Source of the DNA: Bacteroidaceae bacterium
Lineage (GTDB): Bacteria > Bacteroidota > Bacteroidia > Bacteroidales > Bacteroidaceae
DNA length: 64,000 nucleotides
Reading direction: 5' to 3'
NCBI GenBank assembly: GCA_024401225.1
Contig: JAKSLM010000004.1
Location: 1-64,000 of the forward strand
A program made the translations under genes and the position numbers. Every line of letters starts with the position of its first letter. Positions within the stretch are counted from its first letter, which is position 1. This document shows positions 32,657-41,192 of the stretch, in pieces. The notes under the pieces are model-generated. The model saw only the letters and a program-made list of their open reading frames with translations, did not search any database and was not told the DNA's origin.

Positions 32657-33652
32657 TTATTTGTTGAACATGTCCTTCATGCATGCTATCGAGCTCATGA
32701 CTGCTGATGCGTCGTAAGGGAGGTAGACGGTCTTGCTATCCTGACCCTCGGCCATCGACTTGAGTGTAGAGATGTATTTCTCGGCGAGGATATAGTTGGA
32801 TGGAGTGACGTCCTTATCGCCTGCCAATGCAGCTGCAACCTTGGCTATGGCTTCTGCATCAGCCTGTGCCTGAAGTACCTGTGCCTCTGCCTTACCCTGA
32901 GCCTCGAGGATCTGTGCCTGCTTCTGAGCTTCGGCCTGATTGATGAGGGCAGCCTTTTCACCTTCAGAACGGAGGATGGCACTCTCCTTGTCACCCTGGG
33001 CAGCAAGGACGCTGGCACGACGCTCGCGCTCGGCATTCATCTGCTTTGCCATGGCTTCCATCACATCCTGTCCAGGCATGATGTCCTGAAGTTCGACACG
33101 GTTGACCTTTACACCCCACTTGTCTGTGGCCTCATCGAGTACGGCACGGAGCTTGGTGTTGATGATGTCGCGCGAAGTGAGTGTCTCATCGAGTTCCATG
33201 GCTCCGATGATGTTACGGAGTGTGGTCTGAGTGAGTTTCTCGATGGCGTTAGGGAGATTGTCGATCTCGTAGACTGCCTTTACCGGATCAGTAATCTGGA
33301 AGTACAGAAGGGCATTGATGGTAGTAGGCACGTTGTCCTTTGTGATAACTGACTGGCGTGGGAAGTCGTACACCTGCTCGCGGAGGTCGATTTTTGTAGA
33401 GCGCTTGATGACGAAGCTGCGGCTGTCGTCGCCTCCTTCGGTAGTCCAACGACTACGCTCGTCCTGATAGCGTGAGTAGATCTCGCGTGGCGCATCGATG
33501 AATGGGATGATGAGGTTGACTCCTGATTCGAGTGTGCGGTTGTAACGGCCGAGACGCTCGATGACTTTGGTTTCTGACTGTGGTATGATGGTCAGGCTCT
33601 TGCTGATGACTACAGCTACTAAGACTAAAAGTACGATGAGAAAGTAAAGCAT
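32657..33652 (-). CDS. SPFH/Band 7 membrane protein (QmcA/stomatin-like)
   Basis: 331 residues. One N-terminal membrane helix (YFLIVLLVLVAVVI) is followed by a PHB/SPFH domain (IIPQSETKVIERLGRYNRTL, then RSVITKDNVPTTINALLYF-type sequence and GAMELDETLTSRDIINTKL). A long Ala/Glu/Lys-rich coiled coil follows (about 205-275, ERRASVLAAQGDKESAILR). SPFH proteins form large membrane-bound rings and are linked to protease control and membrane organisation. It is downstream of an NfeD gene, the usual SPFH partner, in the order YbjQ-NfeD-SPFH. Frame and length are normal. Confidence 0.92.
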   Translation of the reverse strand: MLYFLIVLLVLVAVVISKSLTIIPQSETKVIERLGRYNRTLESGVNLIIPFIDAPREIYSRYQDERSRWTTEGGDDSRSFVIKRSTKIDLREQVYDFPRQSVITKDNVPTTINALLYFQITDPVKAVYEIDNLPNAIEKLTQTTLRNIIGAMELDETLTSRDIINTKLRAVLDEATDKWGVKVNRVELQDIMPGQDVMEAMAKQMNAERERRASVLAAQGDKESAILRSEGEKAALINQAEAQKQAQILEAQGKAEAQVLQAQADAEAIAKVAAALAGDKDVTPSNYILAEKYISTLKSMAEGQDSKTVYLPYDASAVMSSIACMKDMFNK

Positions 33653-33659
33653 AGTTGAG

Positions 33660-33711
33660 TTATGAATTAAGAATTATGAATTAAGAATTAAGTTATCGCG
33701 TAGCGGAAAGA
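33660..33711. repeat. AATTAAG repeat followed by GCGTAGCGGAAAGA
   Basis: Four or five AATTAAG/AATTATG units and then the 14-mer GCGTAGCGGAAAGA, the same combination as at 691-766. Confidence 0.65.
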
Positions 33712-33718
33712 TTTATGA

Positions 33719-34138
33719 TTATTGAACCTGTAGCGTGTTGCCCTGACGGTCGATGATGGTGACTTGTGTACCAGCAGGGATGTCGGTGTCGGTGATGGAC
33801 TGTGCTTTCCAGTCGGTGCCGTCAATCGCTACACGACCTCCGTGGGCGGTGATGGTGTCGACTACTGTGGCCTGACGTCCGATGATGGTGTCGAGGTTGG
33901 TCTTCTCCATCTTCTTGCCGTCGAGCCACTTTATCATGATAGGACGGATGAAGAGGAAGGATAGGAAACTGCCGACTGTCAGTGCTACGAGTTGCCAGAG
34001 GATACCGAGTCCACAGGCTGCCATCAGGGCTGACAAGAGGGCGCCGATGCCGAAGCAGATGATGCCGAAGCCGGCATTGAGCATCTCAATGATGAGGCAT
34101 GCTACGCTTATGATGAGCCAAATTAACCAAGTAGACAT
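33719..34138 (-). CDS. NfeD-like membrane protein
   Basis: 139 residues from the ATG at 34138; a 23-codon upstream extension overlapping the end of the YbjQ gene is less likely. Three or four hydrophobic segments fill residues 1-75 (MSTWLIWLIISVACLIIEML, then ICFGIGALLSALMAACGLG). The soluble C-terminal OB-like domain has the NfeD pattern: IGRQATVVDTITAHGGRVAIDGTDWKA, cut here by position, about 86-112. NfeD proteins pair with SPFH proteins, and this one directly precedes such a gene. The pair probably organises a membrane microdomain or quality-control complex. Confidence 0.88.
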   Translation of the reverse strand: MSTWLIWLIISVACLIIEMLNAGFGIICFGIGALLSALMAACGLGILWQLVALTVGSFLSFLFIRPIMIKWLDGKKMEKTNLDTIIGRQATVVDTITAHGGRVAIDGTDWKAQSITDTDIPAGTQVTIIDRQGNTLQVQ

Positions 34139-34184
34139 GATGTTTGATGTATTAAGTAAGAAGTAGAAAGTAAGAAGTAAGATG

Positions 34185-34502
34185 TTAGATGCGTACAGCG
34201 GTGCCATTGCAGCTAACCATGAGGATTGAAGCGTTCTGGCCTATGGTCTCGTAGTCGAGGTCGATGCCTACGATAGCGTTGGCTCCCATCTGTGCTGCGC
34301 GTTCGCTCATCTCTCTGATAGCTGTTTCCTTAGCTTCGATGAGGGTGTTTTCGTACGATTGTGCACGTCCGCCGAAGATGTCGTGAACTGCTGCTGCGAT
34401 ATCCTTGAAGAAGTGAGCACCAATGATTGCTTCGCCTGATACTATACCGTAATACTGCTGGATTGGGTGACCTTCGATGGTTGGAGTTGTTGAGAGTAAC
34501 AT
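34185..34502 (-). CDS. YbjQ/UPF0145 family protein
   Basis: 105 residues, the typical length. The family pattern is clear: TTPTIEGHPIQQYYGIVSGE, then a helix RAQSYENTLIEAKETAIREM and GANAIVGIDLDYETI. The fold is a small pentameric alpha/beta protein of unknown role, sometimes labelled heavy-metal-binding without firm evidence. It is the first gene of a three-gene cluster with NfeD and SPFH (46 nt to NfeD). A TACCTTTG box lies at 34552-34559. Confidence 0.9.
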   Translation of the reverse strand: MLLSTTPTIEGHPIQQYYGIVSGEAIIGAHFFKDIAAAVHDIFGGRAQSYENTLIEAKETAIREMSERAAQMGANAIVGIDLDYETIGQNASILMVSCNGTAVRI

Positions 34503-34551
34503 AATGATAAATTGTTTTTATGGGTTAGTAATATTTTTTCTTTTGACATTG

Positions 34552-34559
34552 CAAAGGTA
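34552..34559 (-). promoter_or_regulatory. -7 promoter box for YbjQ-NfeD-SPFH cluster
   Basis: TACCTTTG on the minus strand, about 50 nt upstream of the ATG at 34502. Confidence 0.5.
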
Positions 34560-34682
34560 AGGCAAATATGCGATGGAAAAGAATTTTCGCAACGAATTGT
34601 GGAAAAATGATGAAAAGGCATATGAAAACGCATGGTTCGTTGCGAAAGGATGGGCATGAGGGACGGTTTTGCCGCTTTTCGC

Positions 34683-34713
34683 TTTGCTATATTAATAATA
34701 ATGTGTAATTTTG
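34683..34713 (+). promoter_or_regulatory. Promoter of TerB-like gene
   Basis: TTTG at 34683-34686 and TAATTTTG at 34706-34713 are 19 nt apart, a full consensus match. It covers a TTG at 34711 that would otherwise be a possible start codon, so translation must begin downstream, at 34750. Confidence 0.65.
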
Positions 34714-34749
34714 CCTTCAGAATTACTTATAACGCAACAAGCATCAAGA

Positions 34750-36081
34750 ATGAAAGATATTACGCGACAGGGTATTTACCGAATTGTGTACGACATGGTG
34801 AAGGCTGACTACCTGATTACACAGGACGAGATAGACTACATGGAGAATATGTGCAGCGAATATGGCATCACGGCAGAGATACGTGAGGCTGCGCTCATGA
34901 TGTCGCTATCGGAAGCCGTCAACGAGGTGAAGACGATGACTCCGCGCCAGAGCAAGCACCTGATGGACGAGCTGATGGTACTGGTGCAGACCGACGGCAC
35001 ATGCTACAGGGAGGAGGCTCTGCTACTGATGACCCTGATGCTATGTATGGATGAGGGTGCAAGAACCGAGATATACTCTGTGGATCCACGCAAGATAATG
35101 CTCGATAGGAATCAAGTGCTATACGTGGAGAACGGGTATGATGAGGATGCCAACTGCCATGTGGCTGAGCACTACAATCACATAGTGAATGCGATGAGGA
35201 TAGGTGGTTTTGAGTTTGTCTATCTGCCTAAGATGGTGGAACAGTTGGCTGAGGCGGGTCCAAAACTGATGCACAGCGTGGTGACTCATCTCACCTCGCC
35301 ACGAAGCAAGGAGGAGACGGATGCCATAGTAGCATCAATGATGAGCCTGACAACGGAGCGCATGTACAGGGAAATGCTGCTGGGCAAGTTGGAACTGGAT
35401 CTCGAGATTGCAGAACCCTCGCTCATGATGAGAGTTGGATTCTCGGAGGTGAATGGTAGCTTGATGGCTAACTTCATAGTGATACATCTGGACGAGGATA
35501 TCACGGATCAGGTGGATTCGCTCACGGAGGATTTCCTGGCTTTGCAGAAATCACCTACGCTGACCATAAGGAATACATCAATCTCGCCCAATGCATTTGT
35601 GTATACAGGATTCTACAAGACGCTGTTTGACCTCATAACTCATCGTAAAGGAGTGAGGTGCGACCTCAATGTGTATCCATACAATCATAAGAATGTACTT
35701 AGTATAACGCGAAGAAGCACGGAAGGAGAAACGGAGGATCCGCTTGCTATAGGCCCGAAGGAGAGTGCCTTCTACGTGTTCCTCATACAGGAGACGATAG
35801 AGTATGGAGGTTTCAATGTGGCTTGCAATTCAGCCCTCGACATCAAGTACATGGATGCTGCGCAGAAGAGGTTTGAGAAGGTGTACTTCGAACTATGCAA
35901 CCGCGACACAGCTCCTGACATCACTATTCCGGAGATACGCCGTCCGATGCTTTCGAAAATCAAGAAGGCCATCGAGAACCATCCTACACTGGTGCAAAGA
36001 ATGATGTTCGTGCCAGAGGTGAGCAAGAGTAAGGTGATAAGGGTACACGTAGAGAAGAAGCACCTGGTGATGAAAAACTAG
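34750..36081 (+). CDS. TerB-like N-domain protein, 443 aa
   Basis: 443 residues from the ATG at 34750; the frame opens 13 codons earlier at a TTG that lies inside the -7 promoter box. Residues about 1-110 are helical with the TerB-like pattern (YRIVYDMVKADYLITQDEIDY and LMDELMVLVQTDGTCYREE). The same kind of domain is at the N-terminus of the ABC transporter at 22.6-25.5 kb. The middle and C-terminal parts are mixed alpha/beta and I do not recognise them. No signal peptide or membrane helix. It is monocistronic and ends before a bidirectional terminator. Function unknown. Confidence 0.75.
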   Translation: MKDITRQGIYRIVYDMVKADYLITQDEIDYMENMCSEYGITAEIREAALMMSLSEAVNEVKTMTPRQSKHLMDELMVLVQTDGTCYREEALLLMTLMLCMDEGARTEIYSVDPRKIMLDRNQVLYVENGYDEDANCHVAEHYNHIVNAMRIGGFEFVYLPKMVEQLAEAGPKLMHSVVTHLTSPRSKEETDAIVASMMSLTTERMYREMLLGKLELDLEIAEPSLMMRVGFSEVNGSLMANFIVIHLDEDITDQVDSLTEDFLALQKSPTLTIRNTSISPNAFVYTGFYKTLFDLITHRKGVRCDLNVYPYNHKNVLSITRRSTEGETEDPLAIGPKESAFYVFLIQETIEYGGFNVACNSALDIKYMDAAQKRFEKVYFELCNRDTAPDITIPEIRRPMLSKIKKAIENHPTLVQRMMFVPEVSKSKVIRVHVEKKHLVMKN

Positions 36082-36148
36082 TTATAAGCTATAAGTTATA
36101 TGCTATAAAGGTAAAGTGGCGGTCTGAAGCAATGCGTTGTAATAAGAA

Positions 36149-36176
36149 AGAGAGCACTCGTATTTGAGTGCTCTCT
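36149..36176. terminator. Bidirectional terminator
   Basis: AGAGAGCACTC (36149-36159) pairs perfectly with GAGTGCTCTCT (36166-36176). It is T-rich on the plus-strand side (AATTGTCTTTTCTT) and on the minus-strand side (TTTCTTATT), so it serves both the TerB-like gene and the tRNAs. Confidence 0.75.
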
Positions 36177-36192
36177 AATTGTCTTTTCTTTG

Positions 36193-36265
36193 CACAGGGT
36201 GAGGGACTCGAACCCCCGACCCTCGGTTTTGGAGACCGATATTCTACCAACTAAACTAACCCTGT
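36193..36265 (-). tRNA. trnW: tRNA-Trp (CCA)
   Basis: 73 nt and a complete cloverleaf: acceptor ACAGGGT/ACCCTGT, D stem GTTT/GAAT, anticodon stem TCGGT/ACCGA around CTCCAAA (anticodon CCA), T stem GGGGG/CCCTC with TTCGAGT loop, discriminator G. CCA is not encoded. Confidence 0.95.
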
Positions 36266-36279
36266 GTATGTAAAAAGTG

Positions 36280-36351
36280 TAGCTCCACCGGGAATCGAAC
36301 CCGGATCTAATCTTTAGGAGAGATTTGTTCTATCCATTGAACTATGGGGCC
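36280..36351 (-). tRNA. trnR: tRNA-Arg (CCU)
   Basis: 72 nt. D stem GTTC/GAAC, anticodon stem AATCT/AGATT around CTCCTAA (anticodon CCT), T stem CCGGG/CCCGG with TTCGATT loop, discriminator A. The acceptor stem GGCCCCA/TGGAGCT has a G1-U72 wobble and a C4-A69 mismatch. It lies 14 nt upstream of tRNA-Trp in the same transcript, with a TACCTTTG box at 36371-36378. Confidence 0.92.
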
Positions 36352-36370
36352 GACCTCTGTTTTGCGGGTG

Positions 36371-36378
36371 CAAAGGTA
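36371..36378 (-). promoter_or_regulatory. -7 promoter box for tRNA-Arg/tRNA-Trp
   Basis: TACCTTTG on the minus strand, 20 nt upstream of the tRNA-Arg 5' end. Confidence 0.55.
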
Positions 36379-36385
36379 AGAATTT

Positions 36386-36417
36386 TAATTAAGAATTAAG
36401 AATTAAGAATTAAGATT
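36386..36417. repeat. AATTAAG tandem repeat
   Basis: Four near-perfect AATTAAG units just upstream of the tRNA promoter box. Confidence 0.65.
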
Positions 36418-36519
36418 TTTTGCGAAACGCATGAAAAAAGATGCTTTTTGCTGCGTTTTTGAGCGTTTTGGACTCGCAAAGTGGGGCATACGGTTCTGAA
36501 TTCTTGATTCTTTCTTCCC

Positions 36520-37377
36520 TTATGGTATGTAAGGATACTGGTCGAAGTCTGGCTCACGCTTCTCAAGGAAAGCTTTGCCACCTTCCTGTGCCTCATCCGA
36601 GAAGTAATAGAGCATGGTAGCATCGCCCGCCAGTTCCTGAATGCCTGCCTGGCCATCGAGTTCGGCGTTGAGGCCTGCCTTGATCATGCGAAGAGCGATA
36701 GGTGAGCGCTTCATCATGGTCTTTGCCCAATCGACCACCTCATCCTCAAGCTGTGAGTGAGGCACGACCTTATTGACCAGTCCCATGTCGAGTGCTTCTT
36801 GAGCATTGTAGAGGCGGCAGAGGAACCAAATCTCGCGAGCCTTCTTCTGGCCCACGATGCGAGCCAGATAGGACGAACCGAAACCTGCATCGAACGAACC
36901 TACCTTAGGTCCGGTCTGCCCGAAGCGGGCATTATCGCTGGCAATGGTGAGGTCGCACACCACGTGAAGCACGTGGCCACCACCTACAGCAAATCCGTTG
37001 ACCATAGCAATGACAGGCTTAGGGATGCTGCGTATTTGTTTCTGCACATCAAGCACAGAGAGGCGAGGCACGCCATCCTTGCCAACATAGCCTCCGCGGC
37101 CCTTGACGTTCATGTCGCCTCCAGAGCAGAAGGCGCACGTCTTGAGCCAGTCCTCTTCGCTCTGTCCCTCAAGGCGTGGCGAGTCGGCTCCTGTGAAGAC
37201 TACGACGCGTATGTCGGCACGTTCGCGTGCAATGTACATCGCATCAGACATCTCCCAAGTGGTTTGCGGAGTGAAGGCGTTGCGATAGCGAGGACGATTG
37301 ATGGTGATCTTCGCTATGCCTTCCCAAAGTTCAAACTTTATCTCTTCGTATTCTTTTATTGTCTGCCAGTTACGCAC
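36520..37377 (-). CDS. menB: 1,4-dihydroxy-2-naphthoyl-CoA synthase
   Basis: 285 residues of the crotonase fold with MenB signatures: [30 protein letters not shown] (oxyanion-hole Gly), [21 protein letters not shown], then [22 protein letters not shown] and the long C-terminal segment [18 protein letters not shown]. It cyclises o-succinylbenzoyl-CoA in menaquinone synthesis. The frame opens with GTG (an in-frame stop lies five codons upstream and no ATG is available), with AAAAAAG directly before it. It is 29 nt downstream of the Na/Pi cotransporter gene, and no other men genes are adjacent. Confidence 0.95.
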   Translation of the reverse strand: MRNWQTIKEYEEIKFELWEGIAKITINRPRYRNAFTPQTTWEMSDAMYIARERADIRVVVFTGADSPRLEGQSEEDWLKTCAFCSGGDMNVKGRGGYVGKDGVPRLSVLDVQKQIRSIPKPVIAMVNGFAVGGGHVLHVVCDLTIASDNARFGQTGPKVGSFDAGFGSSYLARIVGQKKAREIWFLCRLYNAQEALDMGLVNKVVPHSQLEDEVVDWAKTMMKRSPIALRMIKAGLNAELDGQAGIQELAGDATMLYYFSDEAQEGGKAFLEKREPDFDQYPYIP

Positions 37378-37406
37378 CTTTTTTATTTATGATTTATGAT
37401 TTGTGA

Positions 37407-39149
37407 TTAGATTACATTGAAACCGTTCTTCTTCTTCTCCTTGATACCTGAAGCCTCGATGACATTGATGATGTAGTCACCAAGTTTTTCGCACTCGGAG
37501 ATAAGATCCATATAGAAGACACCAAGCTGGTAGTCGTAGAGCTGATTGTTGATGTCAACAATGTTCTGGCTCTTGAGCTGGTTGCGGTAGTTGTTGATCT
37601 CGTGCTCAGTGTTGTAGTTCTTGTTGAGATCGACAAAGCGCTGCTCGCCATGCTCGATGACGTTGGCCATCTGGCAGATGGCCTCTTCTGTGAGTTGCAT
37701 CATGTTCTGAATGTGCTCTAACTGCTTCTCGGTGAAGTTGCCATTAGCATACTGGCGCTTGCGTGAGATGGTGCGTGCAATGTTGAAACAGCTGTCTCCT
37801 ATCGATTCCAGTTCATCGCACATACGCATCATGTGCTGGATCTCCTGCTTTGATTCAACGGAGAGGCGACCTTCGCTTACCTTTGTGAGGTAGGCACAGA
37901 TCTCAACCTCCATATTGTCGGTGATACTCTCGTACTTCTCAATGCGGGAGAAGAGTTTGTTGAAATCATCGCCATGCTCTACCGTGAGCAACTGTTGAAC
38001 AAAGGTGTACATGCGGACGCAACGGTCAACAAACACGTTGATCTCCTTCTTTGCCTCGAGGATAGAGAGCTCAGCAGTACTGAGTACACCACCTCCGATG
38101 TATACAAGACGGCTCTCCTCATCTTCACTCTTGCCTTCCTGCTGAGGAATGATCATGCAGACAAGTCGTTCAAGAGGTTTGATAAACCAAATGAGAATAA
38201 GTACGTTGCAGACGTTGAATGCGGTATGGAACGTAGCCAGGATAGCGTTGAGCGACGTAGCGCTTACAGCACCGCTTGCCTCACCTGGAGTGAATGGTAC
38301 ATTCCATACGGAACAGATCGTGCCAACGAAATACTTGAACACGCAGAGCACCCAGATGACACCGAAAAGGTTGAACACAAGGTGCGCCATGGCAGCACGG
38401 CGTGCTTGTGTTGAGGCTGAGAGGGCTACTACGTTGGAAGTGATGGTGGTACCGATGTTCTCACCCATGACGAGTGCGATACCCATATCGATAGGCATGA
38501 CACCGGTAGAACAAAGGGTCATGGTGATGGCCATGATGGCTGCCGAGCTTTGTACTGCACAAGTGAGCAGACCGCCTATGAAGAGGAAGAGGAAATACGA
38601 TCCGTAGCCCCAATGGCATGTGCTGGCAAAGAATCCCATGATGCCATCGTTGGCAGCAAGGTTCATATCGACGGCATTGGTCTTAAGGGTGGTGAGACCG
38701 AGAAGCATGAATGCCAAACCAATGATGAATTCGCCGAGGTTAGTATTCTTTTTGGTATAAATCAATATGATGGAGAAGATGATGGCTGCATAGACCACTC
38801 CAAGCATGTTGAAGTTGGATCCTCCCAGCACCATGATCCATGCCGTAGCGGTGGTACCGATGTTAGCACCCATGATGACCGAGATGGCCTGAGCCAAGGT
38901 CAGCAATCCGGCTGATACGAAACTAACCGTCATGACCGTAGTGGCTGTGGACGACTGGATGGCTGTAGTGATAAAGGCACCTGTAAGGAGTCCGGTGAAG
39001 CGGTTGGTAGTCATTGTACCAAGAACGTTGCGCAGTTTGCTACCGGCCATCTTCTGCAAGCCTTCACTCATCACCTTCATTCCGTACATGAGAAGAGCTA
39101 CGGAACCGATGAGTGTCAAAATGTGAATCGTGTCGATTTGTGATTCCAT
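37407..39149 (-). CDS. Na/Pi cotransporter family protein with PhoU-like domain
   Basis: 580 residues. The N-terminal membrane part (about 1-330) has two inverted halves with the Na/Pi-cotransporter repeats GLLTGAFITTAIQSSTATTVM-type (QSSTATT) and the second QSSAAIMAI. This is followed by GENIGTTITSNVVALSAS. The C-terminal about 220 residues form PhoU-like helical bundles (FVDRCVRMYTFVQQLLTVEHG, then MCDELESIGDSCFNIARTI). It is a typical Bacteroidetes protein, probably importing phosphate or controlling its flux with Na+. No pst/pho genes are adjacent. Confidence 0.92.
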   Translation of the reverse strand: MESQIDTIHILTLIGSVALLMYGMKVMSEGLQKMAGSKLRNVLGTMTTNRFTGLLTGAFITTAIQSSTATTVMTVSFVSAGLLTLAQAISVIMGANIGTTATAWIMVLGGSNFNMLGVVYAAIIFSIILIYTKKNTNLGEFIIGLAFMLLGLTTLKTNAVDMNLAANDGIMGFFASTCHWGYGSYFLFLFIGGLLTCAVQSSAAIMAITMTLCSTGVMPIDMGIALVMGENIGTTITSNVVALSASTQARRAAMAHLVFNLFGVIWVLCVFKYFVGTICSVWNVPFTPGEASGAVSATSLNAILATFHTAFNVCNVLILIWFIKPLERLVCMIIPQQEGKSEDEESRLVYIGGGVLSTAELSILEAKKEINVFVDRCVRMYTFVQQLLTVEHGDDFNKLFSRIEKYESITDNMEVEICAYLTKVSEGRLSVESKQEIQHMMRMCDELESIGDSCFNIARTISRKRQYANGNFTEKQLEHIQNMMQLTEEAICQMANVIEHGEQRFVDLNKNYNTEHEINNYRNQLKSQNIVDINNQLYDYQLGVFYMDLISECEKLGDYIINVIEASGIKEKKKNGFNVI

Positions 39150-39263
39150 TGTCTGAATGTATTGTTTGTTATTGTTTGAAATTGCTTGTTACAAAAATGT
39201 GAAAAAACAATGTCTGAATGTCAAAAAATCCACGCTTCGATGCTTATAATAATAAAAAATGTG

Positions 39264-39271
39264 TACCTTTG
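39264..39271 (+). promoter_or_regulatory. -7 promoter box for nucleoside kinase-birA
   Basis: TACCTTTG matches TAnnTTTG, 33 nt upstream of the ATG at 39304. Confidence 0.55.
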
Positions 39272-39303
39272 CAGCGTAATCACACCCCTCTAATCAGTCA
39301 GAC

Positions 39304-40416
39304 ATGTTGGAAAACGTTTGCAAAAATACTAAAAGTTCGGAAATATTCGAAGTTAACGAGGTTTTTTTAAACATTTCAGAGCAAATTATTTCTGAAATTC
39401 AGAAAAAAACGCTCAATGAAGCTATAAATATACTCGTTGGCACGTTAAAACTCAACGATCTATGCTCCGATAAATTGAAGGTTACAGACCTCTCGCCCGA
39501 CTATTTCAACGGTATAGTCGACTTCGGTGGTGCTCAAAAGCTGATTCATGTGTCAGAAGCACTTAAGGAAGCAGGTATAAGCAGCATTGCAGAGGAGGTG
39601 GCAAGCAGGGATAAAGTGAGAATGGTGCTCATAGCCGGACCTTCATCGTCGGGTAAGACAACATTCTGCAAAAAACTTTCGTATGCGTTGGAGCAGCAGG
39701 GACTGAAACCAAAGTCAATCTCGCTCGATGATTATTACCTACCAATAGATGAGGTTCCCCTCGATGAGGATGGACAGTACGATTTTGAGTCACTCTATGC
39801 TCTCGACCTACCTTTGTTCCAGAAGCACCTGAAGCAGTTGCTGGACGGCGAAGAGGTTGAAATGCCACGATATGAATTTGCCAAGGGGCGCTCCCCTCAT
39901 GGCAATAAGTTGAAACTGGAGGACGACACTATACTCCTGCTGGAGGGCATCCATGGATTGAATCCGTTGCTTACGGGCGATGCAATAAGTCCGGACTGCA
40001 CTTATCGTGTTTATCTCTCAGCCCTCACAACCTACAGGCAAGGTGATGGAGAATTGTTCCCAACCACCGACAATCGCTTGTTGCGACGCATGGTGCGAGA
40101 TGCTGCGACAAGAAACACGTCGGCTCAGCGTACCATCTCAATGTGGGACTCCGTGCGCCGAGGCGAAGAAAGGTGGATTGTCCCTTTCCAACAGAATGCG
40201 GATGTCAATTTCTGCTCAGGATTTCAGTATGAGGTGTCGTTGCTGAAGGTTCATGCGTTGCCGTTGCTCAATGAGATTCCTGTGGATTGCGAGGAGTATG
40301 CAACTGCACAGCGACTGATTAAGATGTGCCAGTGCTATCACGTGATGCCTGTGGAACTGCTCCCTCCATATTCTATCCTTAGGGAGTTCTTGGGCGACAG
40401 CGGATTTGAATACTAA
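39304..40416 (+). CDS. Uridine kinase-like nucleoside kinase, short form
   Basis: 370 residues. The P-loop is LIAGPSSSGKTTF (about 110-122), followed by ISLDDYYLPIDEVP, DFESLYALDLPLF, PRYEFAKGRSPHGNKLKL and LLEGIHGLNP. This is the uridine-kinase-like domain of the Bacteroidetes nucleoside kinase, which phosphorylates a nucleoside with ATP/GTP. The usual protein is about 550 residues, with an N-terminal TGS/threonyl-tRNA-synthetase-like region. Here only about 100 residues precede the P-loop, and the promoter box leaves no room for more. It is therefore a natural short version or an old N-terminal loss. birA follows 11 nt downstream. Confidence 0.85.
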   Translation: MLENVCKNTKSSEIFEVNEVFLNISEQIISEIQKKTLNEAINILVGTLKLNDLCSDKLKVTDLSPDYFNGIVDFGGAQKLIHVSEALKEAGISSIAEEVASRDKVRMVLIAGPSSSGKTTFCKKLSYALEQQGLKPKSISLDDYYLPIDEVPLDEDGQYDFESLYALDLPLFQKHLKQLLDGEEVEMPRYEFAKGRSPHGNKLKLEDDTILLLEGIHGLNPLLTGDAISPDCTYRVYLSALTTYRQGDGELFPTTDNRLLRRMVRDAATRNTSAQRTISMWDSVRRGEERWIVPFQQNADVNFCSGFQYEVSLLKVHALPLLNEIPVDCEEYATAQRLIKMCQCYHVMPVELLPPYSILREFLGDSGFEY

Positions 40417-40427
40417 AGGAAATAGTG

Positions 40428-41192
40428 ATGATGAATTATATCAGACTGGATAGTGTGGATTCGACCAATAATCAGGCTCGCCGTTTGCTCGATGAGAAGG
40501 CTGGTTTGCTTGATTTTACGGTAATCACAACCGAAGAACAGACTGCTGGGCGAGGACAGCAAGGCAATTCGTGGGAGAGCGAGCGTGGCAAGAACCTATC
40601 GTTCTCGATAGTCTGTCACCCAGCTTTTGTACATCCAGCAAAGCAGTATGTGCTCAGCGAATGTATTGCATTGGCTGTGCAGAGAGCATTGAAAAACGTG
40701 TTGAAATCGAAAGGCGAAGAGGAAAATGCTGAGAAAGTGTCGGTGAAATGGCCTAATGATATTTATTACGGTGATAAGAAGATCTCGGGCACGCTGATAG
40801 AGTGCGACCTGATGGGCAAGAGCGTGGTGAATTGCATAATAGGCACGGGGGTGAATGTGAATCAGCAGCGATTTGTGTCAGATGCTCCTAACCCTATCTC
40901 ATTATATAATATAATAAGGTGTGAATGCGATAGGGACGGGTTGCTTAATGACATTCTGAAGCAATTCTATGCAATGTATGAAGACATAAAACAGGGTAAA
41001 GCTGATGACATACACTCCCTTTACCTTCAATCTTTATATAGAAAAGACGGTCGCAGTTACGAATTCATCGATGAAAACGGTCGTTTCAAAGCGCAGATTC
41101 ATGATGTGGAGCCATCGGGACGAATGATACTACTGACCGATGATGGCGAACGCCGCCGCTATGAGTTCAAAGAGGTGAAGTTTGTGCTTTAG
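40428..41192 (+). CDS. birA: Biotin--[acetyl-CoA-carboxylase] ligase
   Basis: 254 residues. Motifs: SVDSTNNQARRLL (start of the ligase fold), TTEEQTAGRGQQGNSWES (the biotinyl-AMP-binding GRGRxGxxW loop), VSVKWPNDIYYGDKKISGTLIE (the KWPNDI block) and IGTGVNVNQ. The N-terminal DNA-binding domain of Escherichia coli BirA is absent, so it is a ligase only. The frame opens at GTG 40425, with ATGs at 40428 and 40431; AAAGGA at 40415-40420 favours 40428. Its stop codon overlaps, by 4 bp and on the opposite strand, the stop of the PCMD gene. Confidence 0.93.
   Translation: MMNYIRLDSVDSTNNQARRLLDEKAGLLDFTVITTEEQTAGRGQQGNSWESERGKNLSFSIVCHPAFVHPAKQYVLSECIALAVQRALKNVLKSKGEEENAEKVSVKWPNDIYYGDKKISGTLIECDLMGKSVVNCIIGTGVNVNQQRFVSDAPNPISLYNIIRCECDRDGLLNDILKQFYAMYEDIKQGKADDIHSLYLQSLYRKDGRSYEFIDENGRFKAQIHDVEPSGRMILLTDDGERRRYEFKEVKFVL

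Noticed and set aside
34711..34749. TTG at 34711 as start of the TerB-like gene
   Set aside because: It is part of the -7 box TAATTTTG (34706-34713). The ATG at 34750 is the first possible start on the transcript.
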